A stretch of 64,000 bases of DNA, taken from positions 613,993 through 677,992 of the forward strand of contig NZ_BNAS01000003.1 of the NCBI RefSeq assembly GCF_014653785.1, read 5' to 3'. This document shows, in pieces, positions 16,091-25,498 of this stretch (positions are counted from its first letter, which is position 1; each line of letters begins with the position of its first letter). Origin of the DNA: Promicromonospora soli. Its GTDB lineage: Bacteria; Actinomycetota; Actinomycetes; Actinomycetales; Cellulomonadaceae. The notes under the pieces were generated by a model that saw only the letters and a list, made by a program, of their open reading frames with translations, made no database searches and was not told where the DNA came from. The position numbers and the translations under genes were made by a program.

Positions 16091-18442
16091 TCAGCCGATC
16101 GTCGGCTGCGGACCCGCACCCGCCCGGACGATCGCCGGCACGTCGGCCGCCGGGTCGAGCTGGTAGGAGTAGTGGTCCGCGGGGCGGAACGTCGTGCCGC
16201 CCGTCTCGGCCCGGCCCGTCGTGTCGACGAGGATGCTGCCGGTCTGGGTGAGCGACGCCGCCGTCGTGTCCCGGTAGAAGGGGTTGTTCACGCGCTCGAA
16301 GTAGCCGTTCTCGATCACGGTCCTCGCCGCGCCGCGCGACAGGTTGCCGTAGCTGGTGATGTCCTGCAGGTAGTTGTTGTAGAGGTGCGCCAGCGCGACG
16401 TTGTCGATGCTGGGGTTGCGCTGGGCGGTAGCGCGGATCCAGTTGTGGTGGATCGTCATGCGTGAGGTGACGTTCGTGGTCCAGCCGATGCCGAACGACT
16501 TGTTCCCCTCCTCCAGGACGTTCCACGAGACCGTCAGGTAGCTGGTGTCCTTGCGGCTGTCGATGAGGCCGTCGTTCATCCGGGAGATCCGGTTGTGGTC
16601 GATCCAGATGTGGTCGGCGGTGTCCATCTGGATGCCGTCGTAGTCGTAGACCTTGTCGTCCGGGTCGTCGTCGGCCATGCGCGTGTCCCGGATCGTGAGG
16701 TTGCGGATGATCACGTCGTGCACGCCCTCGCCGAGGAAGAAGCCTCCGTTGACGATGTGGCCCTGGGTCCCGACGCCGATGATCGTCTTGTCGGACGTGA
16801 CCGGGAGCTCGCGGCCGTACGGGGTGACCGTGATCGGTGCCGCGACCCGGATGACATACGGTCCGGACGCCGTGGCGTAGCGCTCGAGGTCTGCGTAGGT
16901 CGTGACGGTGACGGTCTGGCCGCCCGAGCCGCCGTTGGTGCCGCCCCCGGTTGCGGCGAACCCGTCGGGTGTGGCGGACCACGGCGAGCCGACCGGGTTC
17001 CAGCCGTCCGATCCGGCCAGGTAGCGACGCGGCGTGTAGTCAAGGGCCTGGGCGTCGGTCAGCTGCGGACGGTTGGCGTTGACCGTCGCGCCCGCGCCGG
17101 TGTTGCGGTACTCGAAGTAGCGCGCGCTCTCCCACTGGGCGTCGGACATGTCGGTCCAGGGTTGGCTGGTCGCGATGGTCGCGGACAGCGACGACTCCCG
17201 GTACACGACCTGCGCACCCTGGCGCCAGGGGCGGCCGAGCTGGGTGGTGCCGTTGGTGGCCCCCGTGACGGTCGACCGGTAGAACAGGAAGCCGTAGGCC
17301 CGTTCCGCCGGCGTGCTCGCAGCCGTGATCGGGCCGCCGGTGGAACGCTTCTCGTAGATCTTGCAGCGCTCGAAGACAGCGATCCCGCCGCCGTAGATGA
17401 AGTCGACGGTGCCCTCGATGTACGAGTCGGTGACGTAGGCGCGCGCGTTGTTGTTGACCAGAAACGTGTCCTGGTCGCCCAGGAGGCGCAGGTCGTCGAG
17501 CACGGCCCGGTCCGCGTTCAGGTAGACGGCGAGCGCCTGGTGCCCGGACGTCTGGCTCGTCTCGTCGAAGTCGTTGGAGACGGTGAGATTGTCCGCGAAG
17601 AAGTCGTGGCCCTCGGCGACGAGCGTCGCGCTGCCGCGGTGGCTGCCGGCCATGCCGGCGCTGATGTTGTTGACGATCACGACGTCGTCGGGGCTGTCAC
17701 CGCCACCCACCAGGCTGACGTACGGCTTGTCGCCAGGGACGACGACGCGCTCGCGGTACGTGCCGGGCTTGATCGTGATGGTCACCCGGCTCGCGTTGCC
17801 CGTGCCGACGGCGTCGACCGCCGCCTGGACGGTGCGGTACTGCCCGGTGCCGTCGGCGGCCACCGTGTACGAGCCCGGCGCGGCGGCTCCGTCGTCGAAC
17901 GTCCACTGCTTGTCGGTCGCCGTGGTGCACGCGCCCTGGACGATCGCAGCGCCGGACGTGGTGGACGCGTTCTGGACCGTGAGGCACAGGCCGCTCTGCA
18001 CGCTCGCGACGCGGTAGGCGCCGTCGGTCCCGGCGGTGAGCGTCCACTGCTGCCAGGCCTTGTCGGCGGCGCAGTCCCACTGCAGCACCCGGGCTCCGAC
18101 CGCGGTGGACCCGGCGGCCAGGTCGAGGCACTTGCCGTTGCCGGTGCTGACGAGCTGGTACCGGTCCTGGCCGACGGCGGTGAGCCGGAACTGCTGCCAG
18201 GCGGCTCCGTCCGTGCAGCCCCACTGCTGCAGCCCGACGCCGTTGTCGGACGACGCGCCGGGAACGTCGAGACACATGCCGCTGTGCCCGGCGATGAGCT
18301 GGTAGGTGCCTCCGGCCGTCGGCACGCCGGCGGCCGCGACCGATGCGGTGCCCACGGCTGCGGCCGTGGAGGTGAGCAGTGCGGTGGCGGCGATCGCGAG
18401 GGCGGCGATCCCCCTCCGGGCATCTCTGAGGACGCGCTTCAT
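16091..18442 (-). CDS. Secreted CBM13-pectin methylesterase-pectate lyase fusion
   Basis: This 783-residue exported enzyme would both demethylate and cleave pectin. Its parts are a signal peptide (residues 1 to about 38), a ricin-type beta-trefoil lectin domain (about 45-185, with repeated CLD and QQW motifs), a CE8 pectin methylesterase (about 190-490), a Gly-rich linker and a PL1-type pectate lyase (about 515-780). The esterase shows GHQALA, GDQDTF, GTVDFIYG and LGRPWR, which carry the catalytic Gln, Asp and Arg residues of CE8. The lyase shows DYDGIQMDTADHIWIDHN and RNPSIDNVALAHLYNNY. Demethylation opens the polygalacturonate for the lyase, so the fusion places successive steps on one chain. 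A palindromic, LacI-type site upstream suggests sugar-responsive control. Confidence 0.93.
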   Translation of the reverse strand: MKRVLRDARRGIAALAIAATALLTSTAAAVGTASVAAAGVPTAGGTYQLIAGHSGMCLDVPGASSDNGVGLQQWGCTDGAAWQQFRLTAVGQDRYQLVSTGNGKCLDLAAGSTAVGARVLQWDCAADKAWQQWTLTAGTDGAYRVASVQSGLCLTVQNASTTSGAAIVQGACTTATDKQWTFDDGAAAPGSYTVAADGTGQYRTVQAAVDAVGTGNASRVTITIKPGTYRERVVVPGDKPYVSLVGGGDSPDDVVIVNNISAGMAGSHRGSATLVAEGHDFFADNLTVSNDFDETSQTSGHQALAVYLNADRAVLDDLRLLGDQDTFLVNNNARAYVTDSYIEGTVDFIYGGGIAVFERCKIYEKRSTGGPITAASTPAERAYGFLFYRSTVTGATNGTTQLGRPWRQGAQVVYRESSLSATIATSQPWTDMSDAQWESARYFEYRNTGAGATVNANRPQLTDAQALDYTPRRYLAGSDGWNPVGSPWSATPDGFAATGGGTNGGSGGQTVTVTTYADLERYATASGPYVIRVAAPITVTPYGRELPVTSDKTIIGVGTQGHIVNGGFFLGEGVHDVIIRNLTIRDTRMADDDPDDKVYDYDGIQMDTADHIWIDHNRISRMNDGLIDSRKDTSYLTVSWNVLEEGNKSFGIGWTTNVTSRMTIHHNWIRATAQRNPSIDNVALAHLYNNYLQDITSYGNLSRGAARTVIENGYFERVNNPFYRDTTAASLTQTGSILVDTTGRAETGGTTFRPADHYSYQLDPAADVPAIVRAGAGPQPTIG

Positions 18443-18757
18443 TGTCGATCGATCCCTTCGTCGGGTGAACGAGCAACGGTCCCGCTCGGCAGGCTGCCTC
18501 AGCGGAGCCGTGTTTCCGATCGGTGCGCGACGGCGCGACGCACAACCCTGTGCGTTAGCGCAAACACGGACACTTCGGACAATTTAGCCAGCGTTATTGG
18601 CAAGGGTCAAGGTCCCCCGGTCGCCGCACCGGGCCGGGGTGAAGTTTGGATGTGCTGCTACCGTGTGGGCGTTTTGTTTCCGTAATCATGAGCGAAGGAG
18701 TCCTGGCGCCCCGGTGAGACAGCTCGGTAGACCCGAGTGGGAAGGGGTGCCGTTGTG
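18443..18757. promoter_or_regulatory. Divergent promoter region between the pectinase and BCCT genes
   Basis: The 315-base gap has no gene. The pectinase side holds an operator-like palindrome at 18554-18565. The BCCT side shows an A/T-richer stretch near 18670-18690 (GTTTTGTTTCCGTAATCATG) that may hold its -10 element, and a GAAGGGG ribosome site at 18741-18747. Confidence 0.5.
18554..18565. promoter_or_regulatory. Operator-like palindrome upstream of the pectinase gene
   Basis: GTTAGCGCAAAC is a 12-base inverted repeat with a CG centre and five of six matching pairs, the general form of LacI/GalR-family operators. Read on the minus strand it lies about 17 bases after a TTGTCC stretch, where a -10 box would be expected. 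A repressor bound here would block the pectinase promoter. No LacI-type gene is in the window. Confidence 0.35.
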
Positions 18758-20611
18758 ATGAGTACTTCAGAATCCACAAAGACCCTGTTGGGGCGCGTCC
18801 AGCGCGCCGCACACCGTGTCGAGCGCGCCGCCCTGGACACCCCCGAGCAGCGCGTCGGCACCGACAAGATCGTCTTCGGCGTCGCCGGCCTGATCGCCGT
18901 CGCGTTCATCGTCTGGGGCTTCGCGAGCCCCGGCAGCCTCGGCACGGTGGCCGACTCGGCCCTCGCCGGCGTCCTCCAGAACTTCGGCTGGCTGTTCGTG
19001 ATCGCTGCGACGGTGTTCACCGTCTTCGTGCTCGTCGTGGCCCTCGGCCGGTTCGGGAGGATCACTCTCGGCCAGGACGGCGAGAAGCCGCAGTACAAGA
19101 CCTCCTCCTGGATCGCGATGATGTTCGCGACCGGGATGGGCATCGGCCTGATGTTCTACGGCGTCGGCGAGCCCCTGTACTTCTACATGTCCCCGCCGCC
19201 CGGGACGGTCGACGGATCCACGCCTGAGGCCGCGGCCACCGCGATGGGTACCACCCTGTTCCACTGGACCCTGTACCCATGGGCCATGTATGCGATCGTG
19301 GGCCTGGGCATGGCCTACGGCACCTACCGCCTTGGCCGTACCCAGCTGTTCAGCTCGATGTTCACCTCGCTGTTCGGGCACAAGGCGGTCAACGGCGTCG
19401 GCGGGCGGGTCATCAACATCCTGGCGATCCTCGCGACACTGTTCGGCTCCGCCTGTTCGCTCGGCCTCGGCGCCCTGCAGATCGGCGGAGGCCTCCAGCA
19501 CTCCGGCTTCCTCGGAGCCGTGGGCACCGGCGGGCTGGTCGTCATCATCGCGATCCTGACCGCCCTGTTCGTCGTCTCGGCGGTCTCCGGCATCGAGCGC
19601 GGCATCCAGTGGCTGTCCAACGCCAACATGTGGCTCGCCCTGGTGCTCGCCATCATCGTGTTCGTCGGCGGTCCCACCCTGTTCATCCTGAACGTGCTGC
19701 CCGCATCGCTCGGCGCGTTTGTCGGCAACCTCCCCGAGATGGCCTCGCGCACGGCGGCCTCCGGGGACCAGGCCCTGGCCGACTGGATGGGCTCCTGGAC
19801 CATCTTCTACTGGGCCTGGTGGGTCTCCTGGACGCCGTTCGTCGGCCCGTTCATCGCCCGCATCTCGCGCGGGCGCACCGTGCGCCAGTTCGTCGTCGGC
19901 GTGCTGCTGGTGCCGTCCGTCGTGTCCACGCTGTGGTTCGCGATCTTCGGTGGCGGTGCCATCGGCATCCAGGAGCGCGCCGAGCGGGCGCAGGACAGCG
20001 GCGCGGCCCTTGCCGCCATCGGCGAGGGCGGGGCGGACATCAACTTCGACCTCATCCTGTTCCAGACCCTCGGGGCCCTTCCGGTTCCCGGCTGGGTCGG
20101 GCTCGTCCTGATGGGGCTCGCGGTAGTGCTCGTGGCGATCTTCTTCGTCACCGGCGCCGACTCGGCCTCCATCATCATGGGCGGGCTCTCCGAGAACGGG
20201 GCCGAGCACCCCAGCAGAAGGTCGGTGGTGTTCTGGGGCGTGAGCACGGGTGCCGTGGCCGCCGCCATGCTGCTGGCCGGCGGCAACGACCCGGCCAGCG
20301 CCCTGAACGGCCTCAAGAACATCACCATCGTCTCGGCGTTGCCGTTCGTCGTGGTGATGCTCGTGCTGTGCGTCGCGCTGTGGAAGGACCTCGCGCGCGA
20401 CCCGCTGGTCCTGAAGCGCGAGCTGGCGGACCAGGTGCTGGCCGAGACCGTGGACACCGGCGTCGAGAAGCACGACGGCGAGCCGTTCGAGCTCGCCACG
20501 GCGCCGGCCCCCGAGGACAACCTCCTGGCGGGCTCCGGGAACGGCGTGCCGGCGGCGTCGGGCAACGGAGCGTTGGCGGGGGCCGGAAGCGGACGCGACG
20601 GCAAGGACTGA
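18758..20611 (+). CDS. BCCT family betaine/carnitine/choline transporter
   Basis: This 617-residue protein has about twelve membrane helices and takes up a quaternary ammonium compound such as glycine betaine or choline with sodium or protons. The family signatures are present: GMGIGLMFYGVGEPLYFYMSPP region in helix 3 and the tryptophan-rich FYWAWWVSWTPFVGPFIARISRGRT region. The C-terminal 60 residues form a polar, glycine-rich tail, which in several osmoregulated BCCT carriers takes part in sensing. The ATG at 18758 follows GAAGGGG; a GTG at 18737 is in frame but lacks a site. It is divergent from the pectinase gene and ends in a strong hairpin. A role in osmotic adaptation is the usual one but is inferred. 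Confidence 0.93.
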   Translation: MSTSESTKTLLGRVQRAAHRVERAALDTPEQRVGTDKIVFGVAGLIAVAFIVWGFASPGSLGTVADSALAGVLQNFGWLFVIAATVFTVFVLVVALGRFGRITLGQDGEKPQYKTSSWIAMMFATGMGIGLMFYGVGEPLYFYMSPPPGTVDGSTPEAAATAMGTTLFHWTLYPWAMYAIVGLGMAYGTYRLGRTQLFSSMFTSLFGHKAVNGVGGRVINILAILATLFGSACSLGLGALQIGGGLQHSGFLGAVGTGGLVVIIAILTALFVVSAVSGIERGIQWLSNANMWLALVLAIIVFVGGPTLFILNVLPASLGAFVGNLPEMASRTAASGDQALADWMGSWTIFYWAWWVSWTPFVGPFIARISRGRTVRQFVVGVLLVPSVVSTLWFAIFGGGAIGIQERAERAQDSGAALAAIGEGGADINFDLILFQTLGALPVPGWVGLVLMGLAVVLVAIFFVTGADSASIIMGGLSENGAEHPSRRSVVFWGVSTGAVAAAMLLAGGNDPASALNGLKNITIVSALPFVVVMLVLCVALWKDLARDPLVLKRELADQVLAETVDTGVEKHDGEPFELATAPAPEDNLLAGSGNGVPAASGNGALAGAGSGRDGKD

Positions 20612-20657
20612 CGGCGCCACAGGCGCGCTCGTCGAGCGCGCCGGCAGGCGCATCCTG

Positions 20658-20690
20658 GGAGGCACGGAACCGCACTGGTTCCGTGCCTCC
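20658..20690 (+). terminator. Strong hairpin terminator after the BCCT gene
   Basis: A perfect 14-bp stem (GGAGGCACGGAACC) with a five-base loop stands 47 bases after the stop codon. Confidence 0.85.
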
Positions 20691-20770
20691 TCGGTTCGCG
20701 CGCTGACGCCCGCAACGCCTCGACCGATATTCGGTTGCGTGACGCCACCGCCCACAAGGACGGTGTGCCC

Positions 20771-21559
20771 ATGACCGACACCACCCGCCTCCTTCGGGCC
20801 TACGACGAGCAGCTACGCACCGACGCCGAGACCCCGAGCGCGATCTCGGTGACCCACCTCGGGCCGCTGCGGCTGGTCACCTTCCTGGGCGGGCGTGGTT
20901 TCGTCTCGTACCGCGACCTCGACGGCGCCGACGAGGCAGGCGTGCAGGAGCTGGTCGACCAGGGCATTGCCCACTTCCGGGCCGACGGCGGCATCACGAA
21001 GGTCGAGTGGAAGACCCGTGGCCACGACCACGCCCCGGGCCTGCACGAGGCCCTGCTGAAGCACGGGTTCGTCCCGGAAGAGCCGGAGTCGATCATGATC
21101 GGCGAAGCGGCAGCCCTCGCGGTCGACGTCCCGCTGCCCGACGGCGTCACGCTGCGCCGGATCACCGAGGAGCCGGACGTGCGCTCCATGGCCGCGATGG
21201 CGGACGAGGTGTTCGGCGAACCGCCGTCGGACAAGAGCGCGAACGCGATCCTGCGTCGCCTCGGTCTGGACGACGGCATGGAGCTCTGGGTCGCTGAGGC
21301 CGACGGGCAGATCGTCACGGCGGGTCGCCTGGAGCCGGTGGTGGACACGGACTTCGCGGGGATCTGGGGCGGCTGCTCCCGGCCCGAATGGCGTGGTCGC
21401 GGTATCTACCGGGCCCTGACCGCGGCCCGCGCGCGCTCCGCCCTGGCGCGCGGCAAGACGCTGATCCACAGCGACTCGACGGAGTACTCACGGCCCATCC
21501 TGGAGCGCTATGGCCTGGTCAGGGTGTCGACCACGACGCCGTACGTCTGGCGGCGCTGA
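20771..21559 (+). CDS. GNAT family N-acetyltransferase
   Basis: The 262-residue protein has a long N-terminal region and a C-terminal GNAT domain (about 125-262). The acetyl-CoA binding loop appears as RPEWRGRGIYRALTAAR, the usual R/Q-x-x-G-x-G/A pattern, after the strand VDTDFAGIWGGC. The substrate is unknown. The ATG at 20771 follows AAGGACG; a GTG further upstream at 20735 is in frame but less likely. Its last 41 bases overlap the end of the acetyltransferase gene on the other strand. Confidence 0.85.
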   Translation: MTDTTRLLRAYDEQLRTDAETPSAISVTHLGPLRLVTFLGGRGFVSYRDLDGADEAGVQELVDQGIAHFRADGGITKVEWKTRGHDHAPGLHEALLKHGFVPEEPESIMIGEAAALAVDVPLPDGVTLRRITEEPDVRSMAAMADEVFGEPPSDKSANAILRRLGLDDGMELWVAEADGQIVTAGRLEPVVDTDFAGIWGGCSRPEWRGRGIYRALTAARARSALARGKTLIHSDSTEYSRPILERYGLVRVSTTTPYVWRR

Positions 21560-22091
21560 CGGGCGACGCCCGCCGCCGGCCCATGATGTTCGCCGGCTCG
21601 TTGACGCCGGCGTACCGGAAGCCCGGCACCAGGTCCACGAACCCGAGGCGGCGGTAGAGCACCTTGGCCCGGTCGGCGGGGTCGGCGGTGGTGGACAGCA
21701 GCGTGTGGCGGTGCGTCGTCCGGCCGAGCAGCTCGGTCATGAGCGCGGTCCCGATACCCCGACCCTGACGCTCCGGGAGGATCTCGAGCTCGTTGAGCTC
21801 GAACGTGTCCACCGTCCAGTCGGCGTGCCCTGCGGCCTCGAGCGCCGGCCCGACCTGCTTCGGCCACCAGTGCTCGGGCTGGTAGTCGAACCCGTACACG
21901 AACCCCACGAGGGCGTCGCCGTCGAAGGCGCCGAGCGTCAGCGCGCCGTCGTAGAGCGGGAGGTAGGCGAGCCGGGTGTCCCGGAAGTGGTCGCGGCGCT
22001 CGTCGGAGTGGCCGAAGGCACGTTGGAAGATCCCGGCAATCTCGTCGGCGCGGCGCAGCACCTCGGGGATCTCCAGCGCGCGGATCATCAT
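21519..22091 (-). CDS. GNAT family N-acetyltransferase
   Basis: This 190-residue protein is a single-domain GNAT acetyltransferase. The acetyl-CoA site reads LPERQGRGIGTALMTELLGR near residue 110, preceded by the strand TFELNELEI, and the end LYRRLGFVDLVPGFRY is typical. Two ATG codons stand side by side (22091 and 22088). The C-terminal dozen residues are read from DNA that also encodes the end of the convergent acetyltransferase gene. The upstream gene on this strand ends 9 bases away, so the two may form one message. The substrate is unknown. Confidence 0.85.
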   Translation of the reverse strand: MMIRALEIPEVLRRADEIAGIFQRAFGHSDERRDHFRDTRLAYLPLYDGALTLGAFDGDALVGFVYGFDYQPEHWWPKQVGPALEAAGHADWTVDTFELNELEILPERQGRGIGTALMTELLGRTTHRHTLLSTTADPADRAKVLYRRLGFVDLVPGFRYAGVNEPANIMGRRRASPVSAARRTASWSTP

Positions 22092-22100
22092 TACCGCACG

Positions 22101-22751
22101 CTAGCGCCGTCCGCCGGCGTCGTCGCGGGGGGTGACCTTCCCGAGGTAGGCCGCGACCTCGGCGTCGGACCAGCCGTGCGCCTCGCGCAGACCCGCGCTG
22201 ATCGTCGCCGCGTACGCGGCGGAAGGCGCCGCGTGGGGCACGTCCGCGTGCCCGTGCGGCGCGGTGAGGGTGACCATCGGCAGCCCGTCCAGGTGCCCGA
22301 CGGCGACCAGCGTCTCGTACCGGCCCGGCCCCGCCGCGTGCCGACCGTCGATACCCGCGACGAGCGCGGCCTCCAGCGGATCGTCGTGCGCGGGGGAGCG
22401 GTGCATCTCCTGTGCGGCGACGTCGGTGAGCTGGCCTGCGGTGATGCGGTACGCGCGGGCCGGCGTCGGGCCGACGGCATGGTGGTCGTAGAACGCCGTG
22501 CCGCCGCCCCACACGGCTGACCTGCCCGCGAACCAGACGCGTCCGGGCAGGTGTACGGCCCGGTCCTCGCGGGGGAGAGCGCGGTCCCGCGCGCCGGGGT
22601 AGTGTCGCCGAGCTCCCGGCGGGCGTCCGCCGGCGAGATAGCACGCCAGGCGAGCCCGGGCCATGTTGGACCCGTAGCTCACGTACCAGACCTCGGTACT
22701 CGGCGAAATGCTCGGCAGAAGATCTCCCCCGAAGAGAGCGGTGTCAGTCAA
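22101..22751 (-). CDS. Gamma-glutamylcyclotransferase-like protein
   Basis: The 216-residue product opens with WYVSYGSNMARARLACYLAGG, the YGSN signature of the gamma-glutamylcyclotransferase-like fold, which binds the glutamyl part of the substrate. Similar actinobacterial proteins are often named histone deacetylase without support. Family enzymes release 5-oxoproline from gamma-glutamyl compounds, but the catalytic glutamate cannot be assigned with certainty here. The TTG at 22751 gives the full frame; TAACAT lies nine bases before it. The gene lies 9 bases before a GNAT gene on the same strand. Confidence 0.65.
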   Translation of the reverse strand: MTDTALFGGDLLPSISPSTEVWYVSYGSNMARARLACYLAGGRPPGARRHYPGARDRALPREDRAVHLPGRVWFAGRSAVWGGGTAFYDHHAVGPTPARAYRITAGQLTDVAAQEMHRSPAHDDPLEAALVAGIDGRHAAGPGRYETLVAVGHLDGLPMVTLTAPHGHADVPHAAPSAAYAATISAGLREAHGWSDAEVAAYLGKVTPRDDAGGRR

Positions 22752-22962
22752 ACGACGCCCATGTTAGCGCGCACATGGGCGCGCTACCACCCCCCCGTCC
22801 CAGATTCCTGCAGCCGAACCGAGCCGGAACCATTCTTGGTACCGGCTGTCCGAGAGCCGCCCTGACGGAACGCCGATAGACGCACGCGCGTTGACGAAGT
22901 GGAGTTGGACAAGCGTCCTAGACTCGATGGTGCAGGGGTTCTTACGAGGCGGAGTGTGTGTC

Positions 22963-23412
22963 GTGGTTCAAGGCAAGGTCATCAGGTTCGATGAGGTTCG
23001 CGGCTACGGCTTTGTCGCTCCGGACACCGGCGGCGACGACGTGTTCATCCACGTCAACGACCTCGAGTTCGACAAGCGCAACCTAGCGGTGGGCGCCGTC
23101 GTGGACTTCGTGGTGGAGGACGGCGACCGGGGCCTGAAGGCCTCGTCGGTCACCCTGGTCTCGCCGGCCCCGGTACCGGCGATGGCGTCGGCCGCGGTCG
23201 GCTCCGTGGCGCCTGCCTCGCCGGCCGCTCCCACCTTCCTCCCGCCGCTGCCCGACGCAGGGCCGCGCTCCGACGACGCACCCTCCGAACGGGAGCTCGC
23301 CGTCGAGGTCACAGAGGTGCTGCTCGCGGCGGTGCCGACCCTCACGGCCGAGCAGGTCCTGGCGACGCGAGGTGCGTTCGTCGCGGTGGCGCGCTCGCAC
23401 GGTTGGGTGTGA
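22963..23412 (+). CDS. Cold-shock-domain protein with a C-terminal extension
   Basis: This 149-residue protein starts with a cold-shock domain (residues 1-65) that binds single-stranded RNA or DNA. RNP-1 is present as GYGFVAPD and RNP-2 as VFIHVND. A Pro/Ala-rich linker (about 68-105) leads to a helical tail (about 110-149) that ordinary CspA proteins of about 67 residues lack. This long form is common in Micrococcales, and the role of the tail is not known to me. The GTG at 22963 follows GAGGCGGAG at 22946-22954; a GTG at 22954 overlaps that site and is less likely. No neighbour appears linked in function. Confidence 0.88.
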   Translation: MVQGKVIRFDEVRGYGFVAPDTGGDDVFIHVNDLEFDKRNLAVGAVVDFVVEDGDRGLKASSVTLVSPAPVPAMASAAVGSVAPASPAAPTFLPPLPDAGPRSDDAPSERELAVEVTEVLLAAVPTLTAEQVLATRGAFVAVARSHGWV

Positions 23413-23659
23413 CTTCACCCGGGTGTTACCGCCCTGTTTCGGGTCTCAGGTAAGCGGCAACGGTGCCGCTACGGAGCGATATCAGGTCGGTAACGATCAG
23501 ATACGGCAAACAAGGAAGCAGGGCAAACCCTCCCATCGCGTGAGTAGCGTGAGTGGAAACCATGACGGTGATGGACATCTCACCCCCACGCGTTGCGGCC
23601 CTACCGGGCTCCATGCTGGTGGCGGTGGTTCGACACCGGCATCCCTTTGAGGAGGAACA

Positions 23660-25474
23660 TTGAAGATCAGGCGACTGAGCGCCGCCGTCGCAGTGGCTGC
23701 CAGTGGTGCGCTGCTGTTCTCGGCGTGCACCAGCCCGGCGGGCAACGACGACCCGGATGCCGGCGAGACCACGGCAACCTCGGCTGCGGCCGAAGGCCCG
23801 TGCAAGGCCGATCTCGGCGACATCACCACCGCTGAGGGTGAGATCAAGGCCTCCGTCGAGGACGAGTTCCTCGGGTACAACTCGAACACCCCGGAGACCT
23901 ACTCGACGTACAACAGCGCGGTCACCGACCGGCTGTTCAGCGGCTTCTACTACTTCGGTACCGACGGCACCATCTGCACGGACGAGGCATACGGCACCTA
24001 CGAGGCCGTCTCCGAGGACCCGCTGCAGGTCGAGTACACCCTCAACGACGAGGCTGTCTGGTCGGACGGCACGCCGGTCAGCTACGCGGACTACCTGCTC
24101 GACTGGGCCGCCCAGGCGATCACGGAGGACGGCAAGGTCACCGATGACGCGTCGGAGACGCCGCTGTTCAACCACATCTCCGGCCTGACGCTGGGTGACT
24201 ACGTCCCGGAGGGCCCGCAGGCTGACGCCGCGGACGCCAAGACGTTCACCTACGACTACGAGCGGGTGTACGCCGACTGGAAGATCCTGATCGGCTCCGC
24301 CTTCCCGGCGCACGTCGTCGCCGAGCAGGCGGGCGTCTCCACCGAGGAGCTCGTCACCGCCATCCAGGAGCTCGACATGACGGTCCTGGAGAAGGCCGCC
24401 AAGTTCTGGAACGAGGGCTGGCTGTCGCAGCCGGGCGAGGTTCCGGACCCGGCGATCACCCCCGTCACCGGCCAGTACAACTTCAAGGCCGACGGCTGGG
24501 AGGCCGGTCAGTACATCACCCTCGAGGCGAACCCCGAGTACTGGGGCACGCCGGCCGCCACGAACGAGCTCACGCTCCGCTTCGTCGCCGCCGACGCGCA
24601 GATCCAGGCGCTCGCCAACGGTGACCTCGACGTCATCCAGCCGAACGGCCCCACCGTCGACACGGTGACGCAGCTCGAGCAGCTCGGTGACGCCGTCACG
24701 GTGGACACCAACCAGAACCTGACCTGGGAGCACCTCGACTTCAACTTCGGCTCGGGCGTCTTCGCCGACAGCCTGGAGGCTCGTGAGGCGTTCGCGCTCT
24801 GCGTGCCGCGCCAGAAGATCGTGGACGACCTGATCAAGCCGATCGCCCCCGACGCCGTCATGATGAACGCCCGCGAGGTCTTCCCGTTCCAGGAGAGCTA
24901 CGACGACGTCGTGTCCGAGTCCTACGACGGCCGGTACGACGAGGTCGACCTCGAGGCCGCCAAGGAGAAGTTCGCTGCCGCGGGCCTCAAGGAGGGCGAG
25001 AAGGTTCGCATCGGCTACGCCGCGCCGAACCCGCGTCGCGCCGCCGAGGTCGAGGCCATCAAGTCCTCGTGCGACCAGGTGGGCTTCGACATCGTCGACA
25101 GCGCCGACCCGGAGTTCTTCGACAAGGCGCTGCCGAACGGTGACTACGAGGTCGCTCTGTTCGCGTGGGCCGGCTCGGGCCAGATCGCCTCGGGTCAGAA
25201 CATCTACGCGACGGGCTTCCCGCAGAACTACGGCAAGTACTCCGACGAGACCGTCGACGAGGCATGGGACACGCTGGCCTCGACCACGGACGAGGCGGTG
25301 CACGCCGAGCAGACCGTGATCATCGAGAAGCAGCTGTGGGACACGCTCTTCGGTATCCCGCTGTTCGCCCACCCGGGTGTCATCGCCTACAGCTCGAGCC
25401 TGAGCAACGTGCAGAACACGGCCACCCAGAGCGGCGTGTTCTGGAACGCCGAGCAGTGGTCTCGCGCCTCCTGA
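23660..25474 (+). CDS. ABC transporter substrate-binding lipoprotein, family 5 (oligopeptide/dipeptide type)
   Basis: The 604-residue lipoprotein captures the substrate of the importer encoded by the next three genes. The signal peptide ends in the lipobox FSAC (cysteine near residue 22), followed by an acidic, flexible linker. The rest is an SBP_bac_5 domain, with VEYTLNDEAVWSDGTPVSYADYLLDW as the typical early segment. The start is TTG at 23660, decided by the perfect AGGAGGA site six bases before it. Peptides are the usual ligands, but the family also binds nickel or oligosaccharides. A strong hairpin between this gene and the permease gene should keep the binding protein more abundant than the membrane parts. 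Confidence 0.92.
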   Translation: MKIRRLSAAVAVAASGALLFSACTSPAGNDDPDAGETTATSAAAEGPCKADLGDITTAEGEIKASVEDEFLGYNSNTPETYSTYNSAVTDRLFSGFYYFGTDGTICTDEAYGTYEAVSEDPLQVEYTLNDEAVWSDGTPVSYADYLLDWAAQAITEDGKVTDDASETPLFNHISGLTLGDYVPEGPQADAADAKTFTYDYERVYADWKILIGSAFPAHVVAEQAGVSTEELVTAIQELDMTVLEKAAKFWNEGWLSQPGEVPDPAITPVTGQYNFKADGWEAGQYITLEANPEYWGTPAATNELTLRFVAADAQIQALANGDLDVIQPNGPTVDTVTQLEQLGDAVTVDTNQNLTWEHLDFNFGSGVFADSLEAREAFALCVPRQKIVDDLIKPIAPDAVMMNAREVFPFQESYDDVVSESYDGRYDEVDLEAAKEKFAAAGLKEGEKVRIGYAAPNPRRAAEVEAIKSSCDQVGFDIVDSADPEFFDKALPNGDYEVALFAWAGSGQIASGQNIYATGFPQNYGKYSDETVDEAWDTLASTTDEAVHAEQTVIIEKQLWDTLFGIPLFAHPGVIAYSSSLSNVQNTATQSGVFWNAEQWSRAS

Positions 25475-25498
25475 CGCGAGCCTGACTGCCACGAAGGA

